A DNA stretch of 64,000 nucleotides from Achromobacter kerstersii (GCF_902859595.1 NZ_CADIJQ010000001.1:186001-250000), one strand, 5' to 3'; positions 35,294 to 44,593 are shown, counted from the first letter of the stretch. Program-made: numbers and translations. The notes: generated from the letters alone by a model not told the origin.

Positions 35294-35396
35294 GATGCGC
35301 CGCTGCCTGCAAGCGGTAGCGCCTTGAGATGCGCCGCTGCCTGCAAGCGGTAACGCCTTGCGATGCGCCGCTACGCCGCTGCCTGCAAGCGGTAGC
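35294..35396. repeat. 34-bp tandem repeat, three copies, duplicating the 3' end of tauR
   Basis: The unit GATGCGCCGCTGCCTGCAAG plus 14 bases occurs at 35294-35327 and 35328-35361. A third, slightly longer copy from 35362 encodes the last codons and stop of the minus-strand tauR gene (RYRLQAAA). Each copy contains a short inverted repeat (CCGCT...AGCGG). The repeats fill the convergent gap between tauY and tauR and could act as hairpins at transcript ends. Confidence 0.85.
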
Positions 35397-36903
35397 GGCG
35401 CACCACCTGCGCCAGCCTTTCGATGCCCGGGCCGATCAGTTCCGGCCGGATCGACGTGAACCCCACGCGCAGGAAATTGCGGGGCGCATCGGCCCCGTTC
35501 ATGAAGAAGACGTCGCCCGGTTCCACCACCACGCCTTCGGCCAGGGCGGCCTCGGACAGGTCAGCGGCGTTCAGCCACGGCGGGCCTTCCAGCCAGCACG
35601 ACGACGACCCGGTAATGGGCGTGGGTTTGAAATCCGGCAAGTAGCGGGCCAGCGCCTGCGTCAGTTCCGCACCGCGCCGCTGGTAAGCCTGCGACTGCTT
35701 GCGCAGCAAGGAATGGTGATGGCCCAGTGAGATGAACAGCGAGAACGCCCGCTGGATGTAGGCGGAAGGATGGCGCAGCATCAGCCGGCGCAGCGCGCGC
35801 AATTCGCGCGTCAGCTCACGCGGCGCGACGATGTAGCCAATGCGCAAGCCCGGTGCGAACGACTTCGCCAGGCTGCCCACGTAGATGACGCGGCCATCGC
35901 GGTCCTGGCTTTTTAACGCGGGGATCGCCCCTTCGCCCCAACGGCTTTCGCTTTCGAAATCGTCTTCGATGATCATGCTGTCGGCCTGGCGCGCCAGCGC
36001 CAGCAGGCTTTCTCGGCGCTCCATCGACAGCGTCACGGTGGTGGGGCATTGATGGCCGGGGGTCACGAACAGATAGTCGCAGCCGAGCAAATGCGTGCCG
36101 GTGCACAGGCCGCGTTCGTCAACCGGCATGGGCAGCAGGTTGCGGGTATGGCTGGCGAAGATGTTGCGGGCGTCGGGGTAGCCGGGGTCTTCCATGCCGA
36201 CGACGGTGTCTTCATTGACCAGCAGGTCGGCCAGCAAGTACAGCGCATGCTGCGCGCCGACGGTAATGACGATCTCTTCGGCGTCGGCCCACACGCCCCG
36301 GCGCGGCAGCACCTGCGTGCGGATCTGTTCGATCAGCGCGGGGTCGTCGTGGGTGATCAGGTCAGGCGCCCAGCTGCGGATGTCCAGCACCGATAACGCC
36401 TTGGTGCAGCATTCGCGCCATTCGGCGGTGGGGAACAGGTCCGGGTCGAACTGGCCGTACACAAAGGGGTAGGGCTGCTTCTGCCAGTCTTGGGGTTTGG
36501 TGATATTGCGTTGCCGCGACGGGCGAAAGCGCAAGCGTTCGTCCCAGCGTACGCGTTGCGGGGTGTCGGCATCGGGCAGCGCGGCGGCGGCTTCGGGCGC
36601 GGGTCCCGAATGCCCCTGCATGACGGAGTCGCACACGAAATGGCCGCTGCGCTCGCGTGACACCAGATACCCTTCGCTGACCAGCTGCTGGTAGGCGAAC
36701 ACGACGGTGTTGCGCGCAATGCGCAGCTGGTCGGCCAATTGCCGGCTGGACGGCACCGGCGTGCCGGGCGGCAAGTGGCCGCTAAGAATGGCCGACACCA
36801 GCATCTGGCGCACGCGGCCTTGCAGGCTGAGATTGGGCGCGCTTTCCCGTTCAAACAGGCGTTCCCACAACACAGGCTTGAGCATCGAGGCCTGGCTGGA
36901 CAT
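35371..36903 (-). CDS. tauR: MocR/GntR-aminotransferase type regulator of taurine utilisation
   Basis: A 510-residue MocR-family regulator: an N-terminal GntR winged helix (LQGRVRQMLVSAILSGHLPPGTPVPSSRQLADQLRIARNTVVFAYQQL, about residues 25-75) joined to a class-I aminotransferase-like domain that binds PLP (Schiff-base Lys expected in YVGSLAKSFAPGLRIGYIV). The ATG at 36903 has AAGGAG 6 bases upstream; the frame is open to 37071 but without homology. TauR activates taurine genes in Rhodobacter. It is convergent with tauXY and co-directional with tauABC. The last eight residues lie in a tandem repeat. Confidence 0.88.
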   Translation of the reverse strand: MSSQASMLKPVLWERLFERESAPNLSLQGRVRQMLVSAILSGHLPPGTPVPSSRQLADQLRIARNTVVFAYQQLVSEGYLVSRERSGHFVCDSVMQGHSGPAPEAAAALPDADTPQRVRWDERLRFRPSRQRNITKPQDWQKQPYPFVYGQFDPDLFPTAEWRECCTKALSVLDIRSWAPDLITHDDPALIEQIRTQVLPRRGVWADAEEIVITVGAQHALYLLADLLVNEDTVVGMEDPGYPDARNIFASHTRNLLPMPVDERGLCTGTHLLGCDYLFVTPGHQCPTTVTLSMERRESLLALARQADSMIIEDDFESESRWGEGAIPALKSQDRDGRVIYVGSLAKSFAPGLRIGYIVAPRELTRELRALRRLMLRHPSAYIQRAFSLFISLGHHHSLLRKQSQAYQRRGAELTQALARYLPDFKPTPITGSSSCWLEGPPWLNAADLSEAALAEGVVVEPGDVFFMNGADAPRNFLRVGFTSIRPELIGPGIERLAQVVRRYRLQAAA

Positions 36904-37052
36904 GACGGCTCCTTGAGTAGACGACGCAACGCCCGGCGCGCATGAGGCAAGCGCGGCCGGGGTCGGGGTGTGAGTCTGGGTCGGAGACTCAGGATAGAGG
37001 AGCGGTCTGGGTGGCGAAATGGGGGATTGCCCTTTACCTTTAGCGTGGCGCG

Positions 37053-37880
37053 TCAGATGCGTCCCTTCCACGGGATGGCGAATTTTTCCACGTAGCGCAC
37101 CAGCAGATCGAACGCGAAGGCGAACACGCCGATCACGATGATGCCCATGATGACGATGTCGCTGGCCAGAAATTGCGCGGCGTTCAGCACCATGAAGCCC
37201 AGGCCCCGGTCAGCGGCCACCATTTCGGCCGCCACCAGCGTGGTCCATCCCACGCCGATACCGATACGCAAGCCCGTGAAGATTTCCGGCATGGCGGCTT
37301 TCAGAATGACGTGCCAGACGATCTGCATGGGTGTGCCACCCATGGCGTAGGCCGCATGGATCTGTTCGATGGATACCGACCGCACGCCCGCGCGCGCCGC
37401 AATTGCCATTGGCGCAAAGATGGCCAGGTAGATCAGCAGGATTTTCGGAAATTCACCGATGCCGAACCAGATGATGATGAGCGGCAGGTAAGCCAGCGGC
37501 GGCAGCGGGCGGTAGAACTCGATCGGCGGGTCGAAGATGCCGCGCGCATAGCGGTTCACGCCCATCAGAATACCTACCGGCACCGCCGTGACGCAGGCCA
37601 GCAGAAACGCCGAGAACACCCGCGTCAGGCTGGCCATGGCGTGTTCGGCCAGCGTGGAATTGGCCACGCCGTCGGTCATGGCGGACACGAACTTGTCGTA
37701 CACCGCAAAGGGCGAGGGCAGGAACAGCGGCTTGACCCAGCCGGCGCTGGTCACCAGAAACCACAGCGCGATCAGCGCAATGGTGGTGATCAGGCTGATG
37801 TGGCCGCTGTAGCCCGCGCCCGGGGCGCCATACACCTTGCCGGGCGCTGCGGGCTTGTGCCCGCCGCGCGGCCTAGGCAT
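37053..37880 (-). CDS. tauC: Taurine ABC transporter permease
   Basis: A 275-residue inner-membrane permease, the same length as E. coli TauC. Six helices are visible, with the EAA-like loop [39 protein letters not shown] and [25 protein letters not shown], a strong TauC/SsuC signature. The ATG at 37880 (MPRPRGGHK) overlaps the tauB stop by 8 bp, so it is preferred to the longer frame starting at 37979. It is the last gene of the tauABC unit. Confidence 0.92.
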   Translation of the reverse strand: MPRPRGGHKPAAPGKVYGAPGAGYSGHISLITTIALIALWFLVTSAGWVKPLFLPSPFAVYDKFVSAMTDGVANSTLAEHAMASLTRVFSAFLLACVTAVPVGILMGVNRYARGIFDPPIEFYRPLPPLAYLPLIIIWFGIGEFPKILLIYLAIFAPMAIAARAGVRSVSIEQIHAAYAMGGTPMQIVWHVILKAAMPEIFTGLRIGIGVGWTTLVAAEMVAADRGLGFMVLNAAQFLASDIVIMGIIVIGVFAFAFDLLVRYVEKFAIPWKGRI

Positions 37881-38703
37881 GTGCGGGCTCTTGGACGGCA
37901 AGCTCGTCGCCGTAGATGATGCCAAGGACTTGCTCGCGCATGGCGATGAAGTCGGGGCTGGATTTGATACGGCGGCCATCGCGGGTCTCCAGGTAGCGCC
38001 GGTTGAAGTCCGGCGTGAAGGTGTGCGTGATGCGCCCTGGGCGCGGCGACATGACGATCAGCCGCGACCCCAGGAACAGCGCCTCTTCCACGCTATGGGT
38101 GATGAAGAAGAACATCTTGTTGGTCTGGCGCCAGATGTCCAGCAGCAGCTCCTGGATGGTCTCGCGAGTCAACGCGTCCAGCGCCGCCATCGGCTCGTCC
38201 ATCAACAGCATGGCGGGGTCGCAGGTCAGGGCGCGGGCAATGCCCACGCGCTGCTGCATGCCGCCGGACAACTGGTAGATCATGTGCCGGTGAAAATCCT
38301 GCAAGCCGACCAGCTCCAGGTTGCGCCGGGCGCGGGCGTGCCGCGTTTCCTTGTCGACCCCTTGCAGCTTCAGGCCGAACTCGGTGTTCTCCAGCACGTT
38401 CAGCCAGGGCAGCAGCGCGTGCTTTTGAAACACCACGCCGCGTTCGGCGCCCGGGCCGGTAATGGGCCGCCCGCCCAGCGTGATCTCGCCGTCGGTGGGC
38501 GACAGAAACCCGGCCAACAGGCTCAGCAAGGTCGTCTTGCCGCATCCTGATGCGCCCAGCGCCACGACGAACTCGCCGGGTTCGATCGTCAGGTTGACGT
38601 CTTGCAGCGCAACCACCGGGCCGCTGTCGTGCAGGCCGGGATACGTGACGCTGACGTGATCCGCACGCAGGGCCTGCGCGGCGGACATGGGTGGGTGAGT
38701 CAT
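37873..38703 (-). CDS. tauB: Taurine ABC transporter ATP-binding protein
   Basis: A 276-residue ATPase with Walker [11 protein letters not shown]-loop FQKHALLPW, signature [15 protein letters not shown], Walker [13 protein letters not shown] and H-loop [13 protein letters not shown]. The pattern [19 protein letters not shown] is typical of TauB/SsuB. It energises taurine import. Gene order tauA-tauB-tauC is co-directional with an 8-bp overlap into tauC. Confidence 0.93.
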   Translation of the reverse strand: MTHPPMSAAQALRADHVSVTYPGLHDSGPVVALQDVNLTIEPGEFVVALGASGCGKTTLLSLLAGFLSPTDGEITLGGRPITGPGAERGVVFQKHALLPWLNVLENTEFGLKLQGVDKETRHARARRNLELVGLQDFHRHMIYQLSGGMQQRVGIARALTCDPAMLLMDEPMAALDALTRETIQELLLDIWRQTNKMFFFITHSVEEALFLGSRLIVMSPRPGRITHTFTPDFNRRYLETRDGRRIKSSPDFIAMREQVLGIIYGDELAVQEPAHA

Positions 38704-38766
38704 GCGGTTTCCCCTTATGACAGGACGCCCGCGGCCAGGCGGGCGCCCTGCGCCAAGACGGCGCGC

Positions 38767-39795
38767 TTACTTGGCCGCAGCCTTCGCGTACTGGTCGGTC
38801 ACGTGCGGGCTGTAGTCGCCCAGCGCCCGGTCGATCTGCTTCTGGTCTTTCAGGAACTTGGCGCTGGCGTCCAGCGCGCGCACCGCGCCCGACTCTTTGC
38901 CGCCGCCCAGCCAGGTGTTGGACGCCTGTTCCTGCGCGGTCGGGAACACCAGCAGCTTGAGCGCGCTGACGATGTCCTCGGGCTTGCCGCCAATCAGCCG
39001 GACGATGCCCTTGACCTGGGGCGAGTCGGCCGTCCACTTGGCGCCGTTGGCGTGATAGTCGGCATACGACTTGGCCAGCACGCCTGTGAAGGCGGCCATG
39101 AACTTCGGGTTTTTCGCGGCCCAGGCGCGGTCAACGACGATGCCGTCGAAGGTGGGCACGCTGGCGCGGCCAATGGCTTCGGAGTCGGCAATGATCTTGC
39201 CGGTCTTTTCAATTTCGGTGAGCGCGGGCGGCCACACGTAGGCGGCGTCGATATCGCCGCGCTGCCAGGCGGCCACGATCTGCGGGGGCTGCATGTTCAG
39301 AATGCGCACGTCGCGCGGATTGATCTTCCAGACCTGGTCCATGCCGACCAGCAGGTGAAAGTGCGAGGTCGACACGAACGGCGTGGCCACGCGCTTGCCC
39401 TTCAAGTCGGCTGTGCTGTTGATGCCTGAGCCGTTGCGCGCCACCAGCGCTTCGGACTTGCCGATGTTGTCCAGAATCCAGAACAGCTGCAAGTCGACCC
39501 CGCGCGTGGCGGCCGACGTCATGCCCGTGGAGCCCAGCACGCCGACCGGCACATTGCCGGAGGCCAGCGCCGTTGAGATATCGCCGCCTGATGTGAACTG
39601 GCGCCAGTCCACCTGGTAGCCAGCCTCTTTCAAGGCGGCGTCGAAACTGCCATCGGCGATGGAAGACAGGAAGGGGCCAACGATGAGCTGGTAGCCGACG
39701 ACCAGTTTGGTCTGGGCGTAGGCGGGCGCGGCAAGCAGCGCGGCGGTCAGGCCGGCCAGGGTGCAGCGGCGGATGAGGCGGTAAATCGCGTTCAT
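38767..39795 (-). CDS. tauA: Taurine ABC transporter periplasmic binding protein
   Basis: A 342-residue binding protein with a Sec signal (LAGLTAALLAAPAYAQ). TauA-type sequence includes LVVGYQLIVGPFLSSIADG, WRQFTSGGDISTALASGNVPVGVLGSTGMTSAATRGV, LQLFWILDNIGKSEALVARNGSGI and YVWPPALTEIEKTGKII. It captures taurine (perhaps also related sulfonates) for TauBC. A ribosome site (GGAGAT) precedes the ATG, and a candidate TauR box lies about 95 bases upstream. Confidence 0.92.
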   Translation of the reverse strand: MNAIYRLIRRCTLAGLTAALLAAPAYAQTKLVVGYQLIVGPFLSSIADGSFDAALKEAGYQVDWRQFTSGGDISTALASGNVPVGVLGSTGMTSAATRGVDLQLFWILDNIGKSEALVARNGSGINSTADLKGKRVATPFVSTSHFHLLVGMDQVWKINPRDVRILNMQPPQIVAAWQRGDIDAAYVWPPALTEIEKTGKIIADSEAIGRASVPTFDGIVVDRAWAAKNPKFMAAFTGVLAKSYADYHANGAKWTADSPQVKGIVRLIGGKPEDIVSALKLLVFPTAQEQASNTWLGGGKESGAVRALDASAKFLKDQKQIDRALGDYSPHVTDQYAKAAAK

Positions 39796-40172
39796 GGTGA
39801 TCTCCGAAAGAGAGTGGGCCGCGCCCCGACGCGACCGGCTTTGTGCCGGTGCGGCCTGGTGCCAGTTTGCCCGGATAGGGGCAGAACGCTAGGTCCAGAT
39901 GGGCGGATCAGTAGGAGCCACACGCTGGCGCCGCCGCCTTGCCCTCATGGTTAATCCCGGGCGCGCGCGCGAGGTATCGGCCAAATGCCCGAGGGCCATG
40001 TCGGCGGCCTTGGCTTAGCACTACTGCGCATGTCGGCCGGTGACGGAAATGTCATTCATTTGTTAACGATTTGTTAGCGGCGCCGGCATACATTCTTTTT
40101 GTCCGGCCTGCGCTTACCGCCGCCGCGCCATCTGGGCGGCCGGATTTCGCCGCAAAAAAACGCAGAGGTCGT
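39796..40172. other. Divergent intergenic region tauA / chemoreceptor
   Basis: This 377-bp gap holds the tauA control region, including a candidate TauR box (39889-39898), and the leader of the chemoreceptor gene. In the latter, TTTGTTA repeats twice (about 40058-40077) in a locally AT-rich patch. No gene or RNA is evident. Confidence 0.5.
39889..39898 (-). promoter_or_regulatory. Candidate TauR box upstream of tauA
   Basis: On the coding strand of tauA the site reads CTGGACCTAG, matching nine of ten bases of CTGGACYTAA, the TauR repeat recalled from Rhodobacter. It lies 94 bp before the tauA ATG, a reasonable activator position. Confidence 0.5.
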
Positions 40173-41864
40173 ATGTTCAACAATCTAAAAGTCCGCACCT
40201 GTCTTGGCATCTTGCTGGCGCTGTTCTTTACCGGCATGCTGGCCGCCAACGGCGCCGCCTGGATGGACACGCGCTCCAGCAACGCGAATCTGGGCCAGGT
40301 CAATGACGCGTACTCCAGCCAGGTGGTGCCTGCGTACGAGGCCTACACCTTGATGTTGCGGGCGCGGCTGGCGATGGACGCGGCCATGATCAACCGCCAA
40401 GTTGGCCGCACGCGCGAAAGCGCTGCGGACGCCGAGCGCGCGGAAGAGTTGTGGCGCCGCTCGCGCAGCCGGTTCGAGGCCTTCTCCAGCGAAGTTCGAA
40501 CCCCCGAGCGCGAAGCCCGCGCGGCGCCCGTGCTGGCGGCGTTCAAACATTACGACGCGTTGGCCGCCGAACAATTCGAATCCATGCGCGGCCAGGACGC
40601 CCGCGCGTTCGCCTTGCAGATGGATGCCGTCCAGAGCGCGCATCTGGCGTTCGACGCGCAGGTGGCCGCTTACCTGGACCTTGTCGACCTCCGGACAGAC
40701 GCGCTCGTGGCCGCCGCCGCCACCCGGCACCTGCGCGCCAATCTGGTGATTGTGGGGTTGCTGGCGGCCGCCGTGCTGCTCAGCATCGGCGCGGCGCTCT
40801 TTGTCAGCCGGTCGGTGCTGCGCCCCTTGTTGCGCGCGGGCACCCATTTCCAAAGCATTGCCGACGGCAACCTGACCAATCACATCCAGATCAAATCCCA
40901 CAACGAGATCGGCCAGCTCTTTCTGGGGCTGCAACGCATGCAGGCCAGTCTGGCCAAGACGGTGGCCGCCGTTCGCCAGAGCGTGCAGCAGATTGGCGTG
41001 GGCACGCGCGAGATCGCGGACGGCAATGTCGTGTTGTCCTCGCGTACCGAGCAGCAAGCGGCCACGCTGGAAGAGACGGCGCTGTCGATGGGCCGGCTGG
41101 CCGTCACCGTAAAAGAAAACGCCGACAACGCGCAGCGCGCCAACGAACTGGCTGAAGGCGCCTCGCAAGTGGCCGGGCGCGGCGCGGCCGTGGTGGCTGA
41201 CGTGGTTGGCACGATGCAGGACATCAGCGCCAGCTCGGCCAAGATCACGCACATTGTGTCGGTGATTGACGCCATCGCGTTTCAGACCAACATCCTGGCG
41301 CTGAACGCCGCCGTAGAGGCCGCGCGCGCCGGCGACCAGGGCAAGGGCTTTGCAGTGGTGGCGGGTGAAGTGCGGGCGCTGGCTCAGCGCAGCGCAACGG
41401 CCGCCCGCGAGATCAAGCAGCTAATCGCCGATTCCGCAGGCCGGGTGCAGGCGGGCGCACAGCAAGTCGAGCTGGCGGGCGCGACCATGCGCGAAATCGA
41501 AACCGCGGTGCATCGCGTGACCGACATCATGGGTGAAATCGCGGCGGCCTCCAGCGAACAGGCGCAGGGCATCGACCAGGTCAATCTGGCGGTGTCGAGC
41601 ATGGACGAGGCCACGCAGCAAAACGCCGCGCTGGTCGAGCAGGCGGCGGCTTCCGCGCGCGCCTTGCACGATCAGGCGGAAAAGCTGGCGCAGACCGTGG
41701 CTGTCTTTACCGTGGCGCCCCGCGTCATTATTGATATGGCGGTACCGCGCGAGCCCGACCCGGTCATGCCCGTGCCGGCTGCGCGTGGCGGCCGCTCCGC
41801 GCTGCCGCGCGCCCGGGCGGCCAGCACCGGTCCTGATTTGACCAACGATTGGCAGGTGTTCTGA
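40173..41864 (+). CDS. Methyl-accepting chemotaxis protein (Tar/Tsr class) with CheR/CheB pentapeptide
   Basis: A 563-residue transmembrane receptor: TM1 (residues 9-29), a four-helix-bundle periplasmic domain of about 160 residues, TM2 (about 190-212), HAMP, then the signalling domain with the hairpin tip [33 protein letters not shown]. The C-terminus is DWQVF, an x-W-x-x-F pentapeptide that tethers CheR and CheB, as in high-abundance receptors. The ATG at 40173 has GAGGT upstream. The next gene starts one base after the stop, so the two are co-translated. The ligand is unknown. Confidence 0.93.
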   Translation: MFNNLKVRTCLGILLALFFTGMLAANGAAWMDTRSSNANLGQVNDAYSSQVVPAYEAYTLMLRARLAMDAAMINRQVGRTRESAADAERAEELWRRSRSRFEAFSSEVRTPEREARAAPVLAAFKHYDALAAEQFESMRGQDARAFALQMDAVQSAHLAFDAQVAAYLDLVDLRTDALVAAAATRHLRANLVIVGLLAAAVLLSIGAALFVSRSVLRPLLRAGTHFQSIADGNLTNHIQIKSHNEIGQLFLGLQRMQASLAKTVAAVRQSVQQIGVGTREIADGNVVLSSRTEQQAATLEETALSMGRLAVTVKENADNAQRANELAEGASQVAGRGAAVVADVVGTMQDISASSAKITHIVSVIDAIAFQTNILALNAAVEAARAGDQGKGFAVVAGEVRALAQRSATAAREIKQLIADSAGRVQAGAQQVELAGATMREIETAVHRVTDIMGEIAAASSEQAQGIDQVNLAVSSMDEATQQNAALVEQAAASARALHDQAEKLAQTVAVFTVAPRVIIDMAVPREPDPVMPVPAARGGRSALPRARAASTGPDLTNDWQVF

Positions 41865-41865
41865 T

Positions 41866-43212
41866 ATGAGCGACTTCGACATGGTGATACGCGGCTCGCT
41901 GGTGGGAGCCGACAGCATTCTTGAAGACGGCTGGTTGGGCGTCGTCGACGGAAAGATCGCGGCGATGGGCAGCCACAGCCCGCCTGCGGCGCGAGACTAT
42001 GTCGATGCGCGCGGGCTTTGGGTGCTGCCGGGCGCGATCGACAGCCGAACTTACATTGGCGGCTGGGGCGACGGCGAAGGCATCGGCCGCGCGTCCCGCG
42101 AGGCCGCCGCGGGCGGGGTGACCACGTTGGTGGACATGCCCTATGAGCATGCCGAAGTCGTTGCCAGCCGTTCGCAACTGGATGCGATGGTGTCGCGCAT
42201 CGAGCAGGGCGCGCAGGTGGACGTGGCCGTGGCCGGCACCCTCAACGCCGAGCATGGCCTGCGGGCCACCAAAGCACTGGCAGACGGTGGCATTTGCGCG
42301 TTCTCGATTCCCACGTTCGAGGTTGAACGGTCTCGCTTTGCGCACCATGAAAGTGATTTGATCAAGGCCTTTCAGGCCATCGCGCGCTTCGGGCTCGCGT
42401 GCAGCATGCACAACCACGCACGCCTGACCGCGGGCCGCAACGCCCGCCAACTGCTGGACGCAGGCAAGCCCGGCAAAGAGGTGCTGGCCCGGGCGAATCT
42501 TGCGCTGATCGAAGGCTTGACGACGCGTTTGCTGTGCCGGGTTGGCGCGGCGGCGGGCGTACGGATGCAAGCGGCCGATGTCTGGTCCGAGCAAGGCCAT
42601 GCGCTCTGCGCGCATACCCGCAAGGCCGGCCATTGGGTCATGATCGAAACCTGCTTGCGCAGCCTGATGTTGTGCACCGAAGACGCCGTGGCCTTGCTGG
42701 GCGGATCGGCGCAGGACTATCCCTTGCTTCGCTCGCGCCAAGAGGTTGAAGCGCTTTGGCGGCGCTTGGCGAATGACGCCTGCACGTTCGTGTCGACCGG
42801 TTATCACGCGCGCGTGGACGACACGCTGCAAGGGCCGGGGCGCACGCCCGACTACGGGCCCAAGCTGCTGCTGCCTACACTGTGGACCGGCTGCGAAGCC
42901 CGAGGCCTGTCGCCCACGCTTGTCGTGCGCCTGCTTTGCCTGAACCCGGCGGTGCATTTTCTGCTGGATGACCGCAAAGGGTCTTTCGATATCGGAAAGG
43001 ACGCCGACTTCGTTGTGCTGGCGCCGGGGCCGTCGCCGGTACAGCCGCTGGCCAGCATCGGGCGGCCGCATTCCGTGCATGTCTACGGCACGTGGCGGCG
43101 CGGCGAGCTGGTGTATGACGGTAGGCGCGTACAGGCCGCGCCCGGCACGGGCCGCTTTCTGCGCGCCCGCACGCCGATGGCCCATGAGGAGCGCAGCGCC
43201 AAGGCGGCCTAG
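41866..43212 (+). CDS. Amidohydrolase-superfamily protein with degenerate metal site
   Basis: A 448-residue protein with the dihydroorotase/allantoinase-like fold: DMVIRGSLVGADSILEDGWLGVVDGKIAAMG, LPGAIDSRTYIGG, AAAGGVTTLVDMPYE and the C-terminal KGSFDIGKDADFVVL. The normal PGxIDxHxH metal motif is PGAIDSRTY, so both first-shell histidines are replaced (Arg61, Tyr63). The segment where a carboxylated Lys is expected reads CAFSIPTFE without Lys. It is probably not a metal hydrolase. It begins one base after the chemoreceptor stop, so it may have a binding or signalling role tied to that receptor. The segment FSIPTFEVERSRFAHHESDL is otherwise well conserved in form. Confidence 0.75.
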   Translation: MSDFDMVIRGSLVGADSILEDGWLGVVDGKIAAMGSHSPPAARDYVDARGLWVLPGAIDSRTYIGGWGDGEGIGRASREAAAGGVTTLVDMPYEHAEVVASRSQLDAMVSRIEQGAQVDVAVAGTLNAEHGLRATKALADGGICAFSIPTFEVERSRFAHHESDLIKAFQAIARFGLACSMHNHARLTAGRNARQLLDAGKPGKEVLARANLALIEGLTTRLLCRVGAAAGVRMQAADVWSEQGHALCAHTRKAGHWVMIETCLRSLMLCTEDAVALLGGSAQDYPLLRSRQEVEALWRRLANDACTFVSTGYHARVDDTLQGPGRTPDYGPKLLLPTLWTGCEARGLSPTLVVRLLCLNPAVHFLLDDRKGSFDIGKDADFVVLAPGPSPVQPLASIGRPHSVHVYGTWRRGELVYDGRRVQAAPGTGRFLRARTPMAHEERSAKAA

Positions 43213-43223
43213 CAGCCAATAGA

Positions 43224-43253
43224 GAAAGGGGCTTATTCAGCCCCTTTCTTTTT
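43224..43253 (+). terminator. Intrinsic terminator after the amidohydrolase gene
   Basis: GAAAGGGGC (43224-43232) and GCCCCTTTC (43240-43248) form a perfect 9-bp stem with a 7-nt loop, followed by TTTTT. It lies 12 bases after the stop and ends the receptor-amidohydrolase operon. It may also stop the convergent regulator gene. Confidence 0.88.
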
Positions 43254-43280
43254 GGTCCTCTTCTTTTCAGCCTTTTTTCT

Positions 43281-43973
43281 TTATTGGGGCGGGTCCCGCT
43301 GCTCCATGATGTAGCCCAACCCCCAAACGGTATGCAGCAGGCGCGTTTCGAAGGGGTCGTCCATCTTCATGCGCAAGCGGCGCACCGCGACGTCAATGGC
43401 GTTGGTGCCGCGGTCGAAGTTGATACCCCACACGTGCGCCGCCAGATTCATCCGGGATTGCACTTCGCCATGCTTGCGCATCAGCCGTTCAAGCAGTGCG
43501 AACTCAATCGAAGTGAGCCGGATGCGCTGGCCTTCGCGCAAAGCCTTGCGGCTGAGCAGCTGGAGTTCAAGGTCGCCTACGCGCAAGACGTGCTGCGACG
43601 AATGCTCGTCCGGCGGAACGGCTCGCCGGTTGATGGCTTTCATGCGCGCGACGAGTTCGCACGTGGCGTAGGGCTTGGTGACGTAGTCGTCCGCGCCTTC
43701 GCTCAGGCCTTGCACGCGGGCCTGGAGTTCGTCGCGAGAGGACACGATCAACACCGGCACATTGCTTTCCTTGCGTAGTTCACGCAAGACGGTGAAGCCA
43801 TCCATGACGGGAAGTTGGACTTCCAGCAGGATCAGATCATAGGGAAAGGTTCTTGCGATGCGCAGTCCTGTAGCGCCATCGACGGCAATGTGGACGACCT
43901 GGCCGTGTTCGGCAAGGGTGTTGCGCAGTGCCTGCGCCGAGGAATTGTCATTGTCGATTACGAGAACTTTCAT
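43281..43973 (-). CDS. Orphan OmpR-family response regulator with Glu at the phosphoacceptor site
   Basis: A 230-residue protein: receiver domain (1-115) and OmpR winged helix (about 130-225: RLTSIEFALLERLMRKHGEVQSR ... VRRLRMKMDDPFETRLLHTVWGLGYIM). The usual Asp51 is Glu (DLILLEVQLPVMDG), and one residue of the acidic pair is Asn (VLVIDND). Lys100 of YVTKPY is kept. D-to-E often mimics phosphorylation, so it may act constitutively. No histidine kinase is adjacent. The ATG at 43973 (MKVLVIDND) is chosen from homology; in-frame upstream starts lack ribosome sites. The closest family type is the CopR/IrlR heavy-metal group. Confidence 0.85.
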   Translation of the reverse strand: MKVLVIDNDNSSAQALRNTLAEHGQVVHIAVDGATGLRIARTFPYDLILLEVQLPVMDGFTVLRELRKESNVPVLIVSSRDELQARVQGLSEGADDYVTKPYATCELVARMKAINRRAVPPDEHSSQHVLRVGDLELQLLSRKALREGQRIRLTSIEFALLERLMRKHGEVQSRMNLAAHVWGINFDRGTNAIDVAVRRLRMKMDDPFETRLLHTVWGLGYIMEQRDPPQ

Positions 43974-44148
43974 GGGAGACAGCATCGAATGGACACCGTT
44001 GATTTGCCTTGTGGGCAAAGGCGCGACCAGCAGCCTGACGGCATTCTGCAAACGAACTGGCGCGACGAAAAACAGCGGTCAAAACGGGCGAGCCAGGCGA
44101 CCCGTCATGCTGACTGCTAATAACGCTTTTGTGAATGAGACGACTATT

Positions 44149-44183
44149 AAAAATACCCCGGCCAGCCGGCAGACCGGCCGGGG
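44149..44183 (-). terminator. Intrinsic terminator for minus-strand transcription
   Basis: CCCCGGCC (44156-44163) pairs with GGCCGGGG (44176-44183). Reading on the minus strand, the stem is followed by TATTTTTAA. It would stop transcripts coming from the folE side before the orphan regulator gene. Confidence 0.7.
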
Positions 44184-44593
44184 AAAGCTGCTGCTGACGG
44201 TGCGCCAGATCGGGGGGAAGGCGGGCGTCACCGTTCGTGCTGCGACAACTGCAACTGCAAACAACAACCAGACATCACGACGTTTGCTTTCGGAGGCTGT
44301 GGCGGAATCCGATCGCTTGGCCGCGGTTCGCAGCGTAATGATTGTGAGGGGGCTGCGAACAACTTCAATGTAAAGCGCCTGTGCAGGCGCTGTTCGGACG
44401 AGAACAGCCGCTTGCCACCGGGATTTGCGGCGTTTCAATTGAGGGTGATCTGCACCGTTTTTTCGTGATGCGGCGGCATTGCGCCACCTTGTTTTTCAAG
44501 CGCTGCGGCTTAGCGGGCAGTAAACGAAAGAGCAGGGGGCAGAGCAGGGCGTATCTCTGTGAATTGAATTGAAGGTGATACGCCGCTCAATGC

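Noticed and set aside
35294-35396. REP/BIME-type mobile repeat or attachment site
   Set aside because: The unit matches the tauR 3' end itself and no integrase or further copies are seen in the window; local duplication explains it better.
41866-43212. Functional dihydroorotase or allantoinase
   Set aside because: The HxH metal motif and bridging Lys are absent, and no pyrimidine or purine catabolic genes are near.
44079-44438. Possible 119-residue minus-strand hypothetical protein
   Set aside because: An intrinsic terminator on the same strand lies inside it, it has no ribosome site, and no family is recognisable.
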